Source of the DNA: a bacterium 42_11
Lineage (GTDB): Bacteria > Synergistota > GBS-1
Direction: 5' to 3'
DNA: 16,845 bases
Assembly (NCBI GenBank): GCA_001508835.1
Contig: LGFB01000005.1
Span: 1-16,845 of the forward strand
The notes below the pieces were generated by a model. It saw only the letters and a list, made by a program, of their open reading frames with translations. It made no database searches and had not been told where the DNA came from. Positions 16,810-16,845 of this stretch are shown here, in pieces (the first letter of the stretch is position 1; each line of letters begins with the position of its first letter). Position numbers and translations under genes: made by a program.

Positions 16810-16845
16810 TTAACTCTTAAACTTAACGCTTCGAGCTCTGATAAA
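16810..16845 (-). CDS. Possible C-terminal end of a convergent gene
   Basis: On the minus strand the last 11 codons before a TAA (16812-16810) are open and read FIRARSVKFKS, directly against the terminator, whose A/T tracts suit termination from this side. The fragment is too short to recognise a family, and it may be chance. Confidence 0.25.
   Translation of the reverse strand, partial: FIRARSVKFKS

Overview
The window looks like chromosome from an anaerobic, probably thermophilic bacterium. The evidence is AT-rich codon use with AGA/AGG arginine, Lys/Glu-rich proteins, strong AGGAGG-type ribosome binding sites, tightly overlapping operons, and oxygen-sensitive functions (2-hydroxyacyl-CoA-dehydratase-like proteins, NiFe-hydrogenase maturation, an Nfn-type transhydrogenase). 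PurB resembles the Thermotoga-type short enzyme. I cannot assign a phylum from the sequence alone; Thermotogota, Synergistota, Atribacterota and clostridia are all compatible.

Left half, leftward strand (1-6928). In transcription order: a tiny four-cysteine protein gene broken by a one-base frameshift in a G7 run; a NifX/NifB-like protein; an 82-bp gap; a CBS/PAS/AAA/Fis-type regulator whose ATPase domain has lost the sigma-54 contact region; a DUF4416 protein with an extra C-terminal nucleotidyltransferase-like domain; purB; two paralogous three-cysteine proteins of the 2-hydroxyacyl-CoA dehydratase superfamily (COG3581-like, COG3580-like); and the first 63 codons of their likely ATP-driven activator (COG1924-like). 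The last seven genes overlap by a few bases or lie within a few bases of each other.

Middle (6929-9111). A divergent promoter region drives a rightward gene for a tail-anchored coiled-coil protein. Its 3' end overlaps the 3' end of a leftward 12-TM major facilitator transporter by 51 bp.

Right half, rightward strand (9091-16792). A near-consensus promoter (TTGCCA, 17 bp, TAGAAT) drives one compact operon: a pseudouridine-5'-phosphate glycosidase homologue, hypF, hypC, hypD, hypE, then the two subunits of an Nfn/Sud-type NADH-dependent ferredoxin:NADP+ oxidoreductase. It ends in a 16-bp perfect terminator hairpin whose loop is the stop codon of the last gene. HypF supplies carbamoyl-derived cyanide carried on HypE; HypC and HypD assemble the Fe(CN)2CO centre of NiFe hydrogenases. 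The Nfn pair balances NADH, NADPH and ferredoxin pools. No hydrogenase structural genes and no hypA or hypB are visible.

Most notable: two genes (purB, psuG) appear to start at ATT and ATC respectively, each with an excellent ribosome binding site and no usable ATG/GTG/TTG; an uncharacterised iron-sulfur reductase-like gene trio; a sigma-54-activator-like regulator stripped of its sigma-54 loop; and a frameshifted Cys4 mini-gene.
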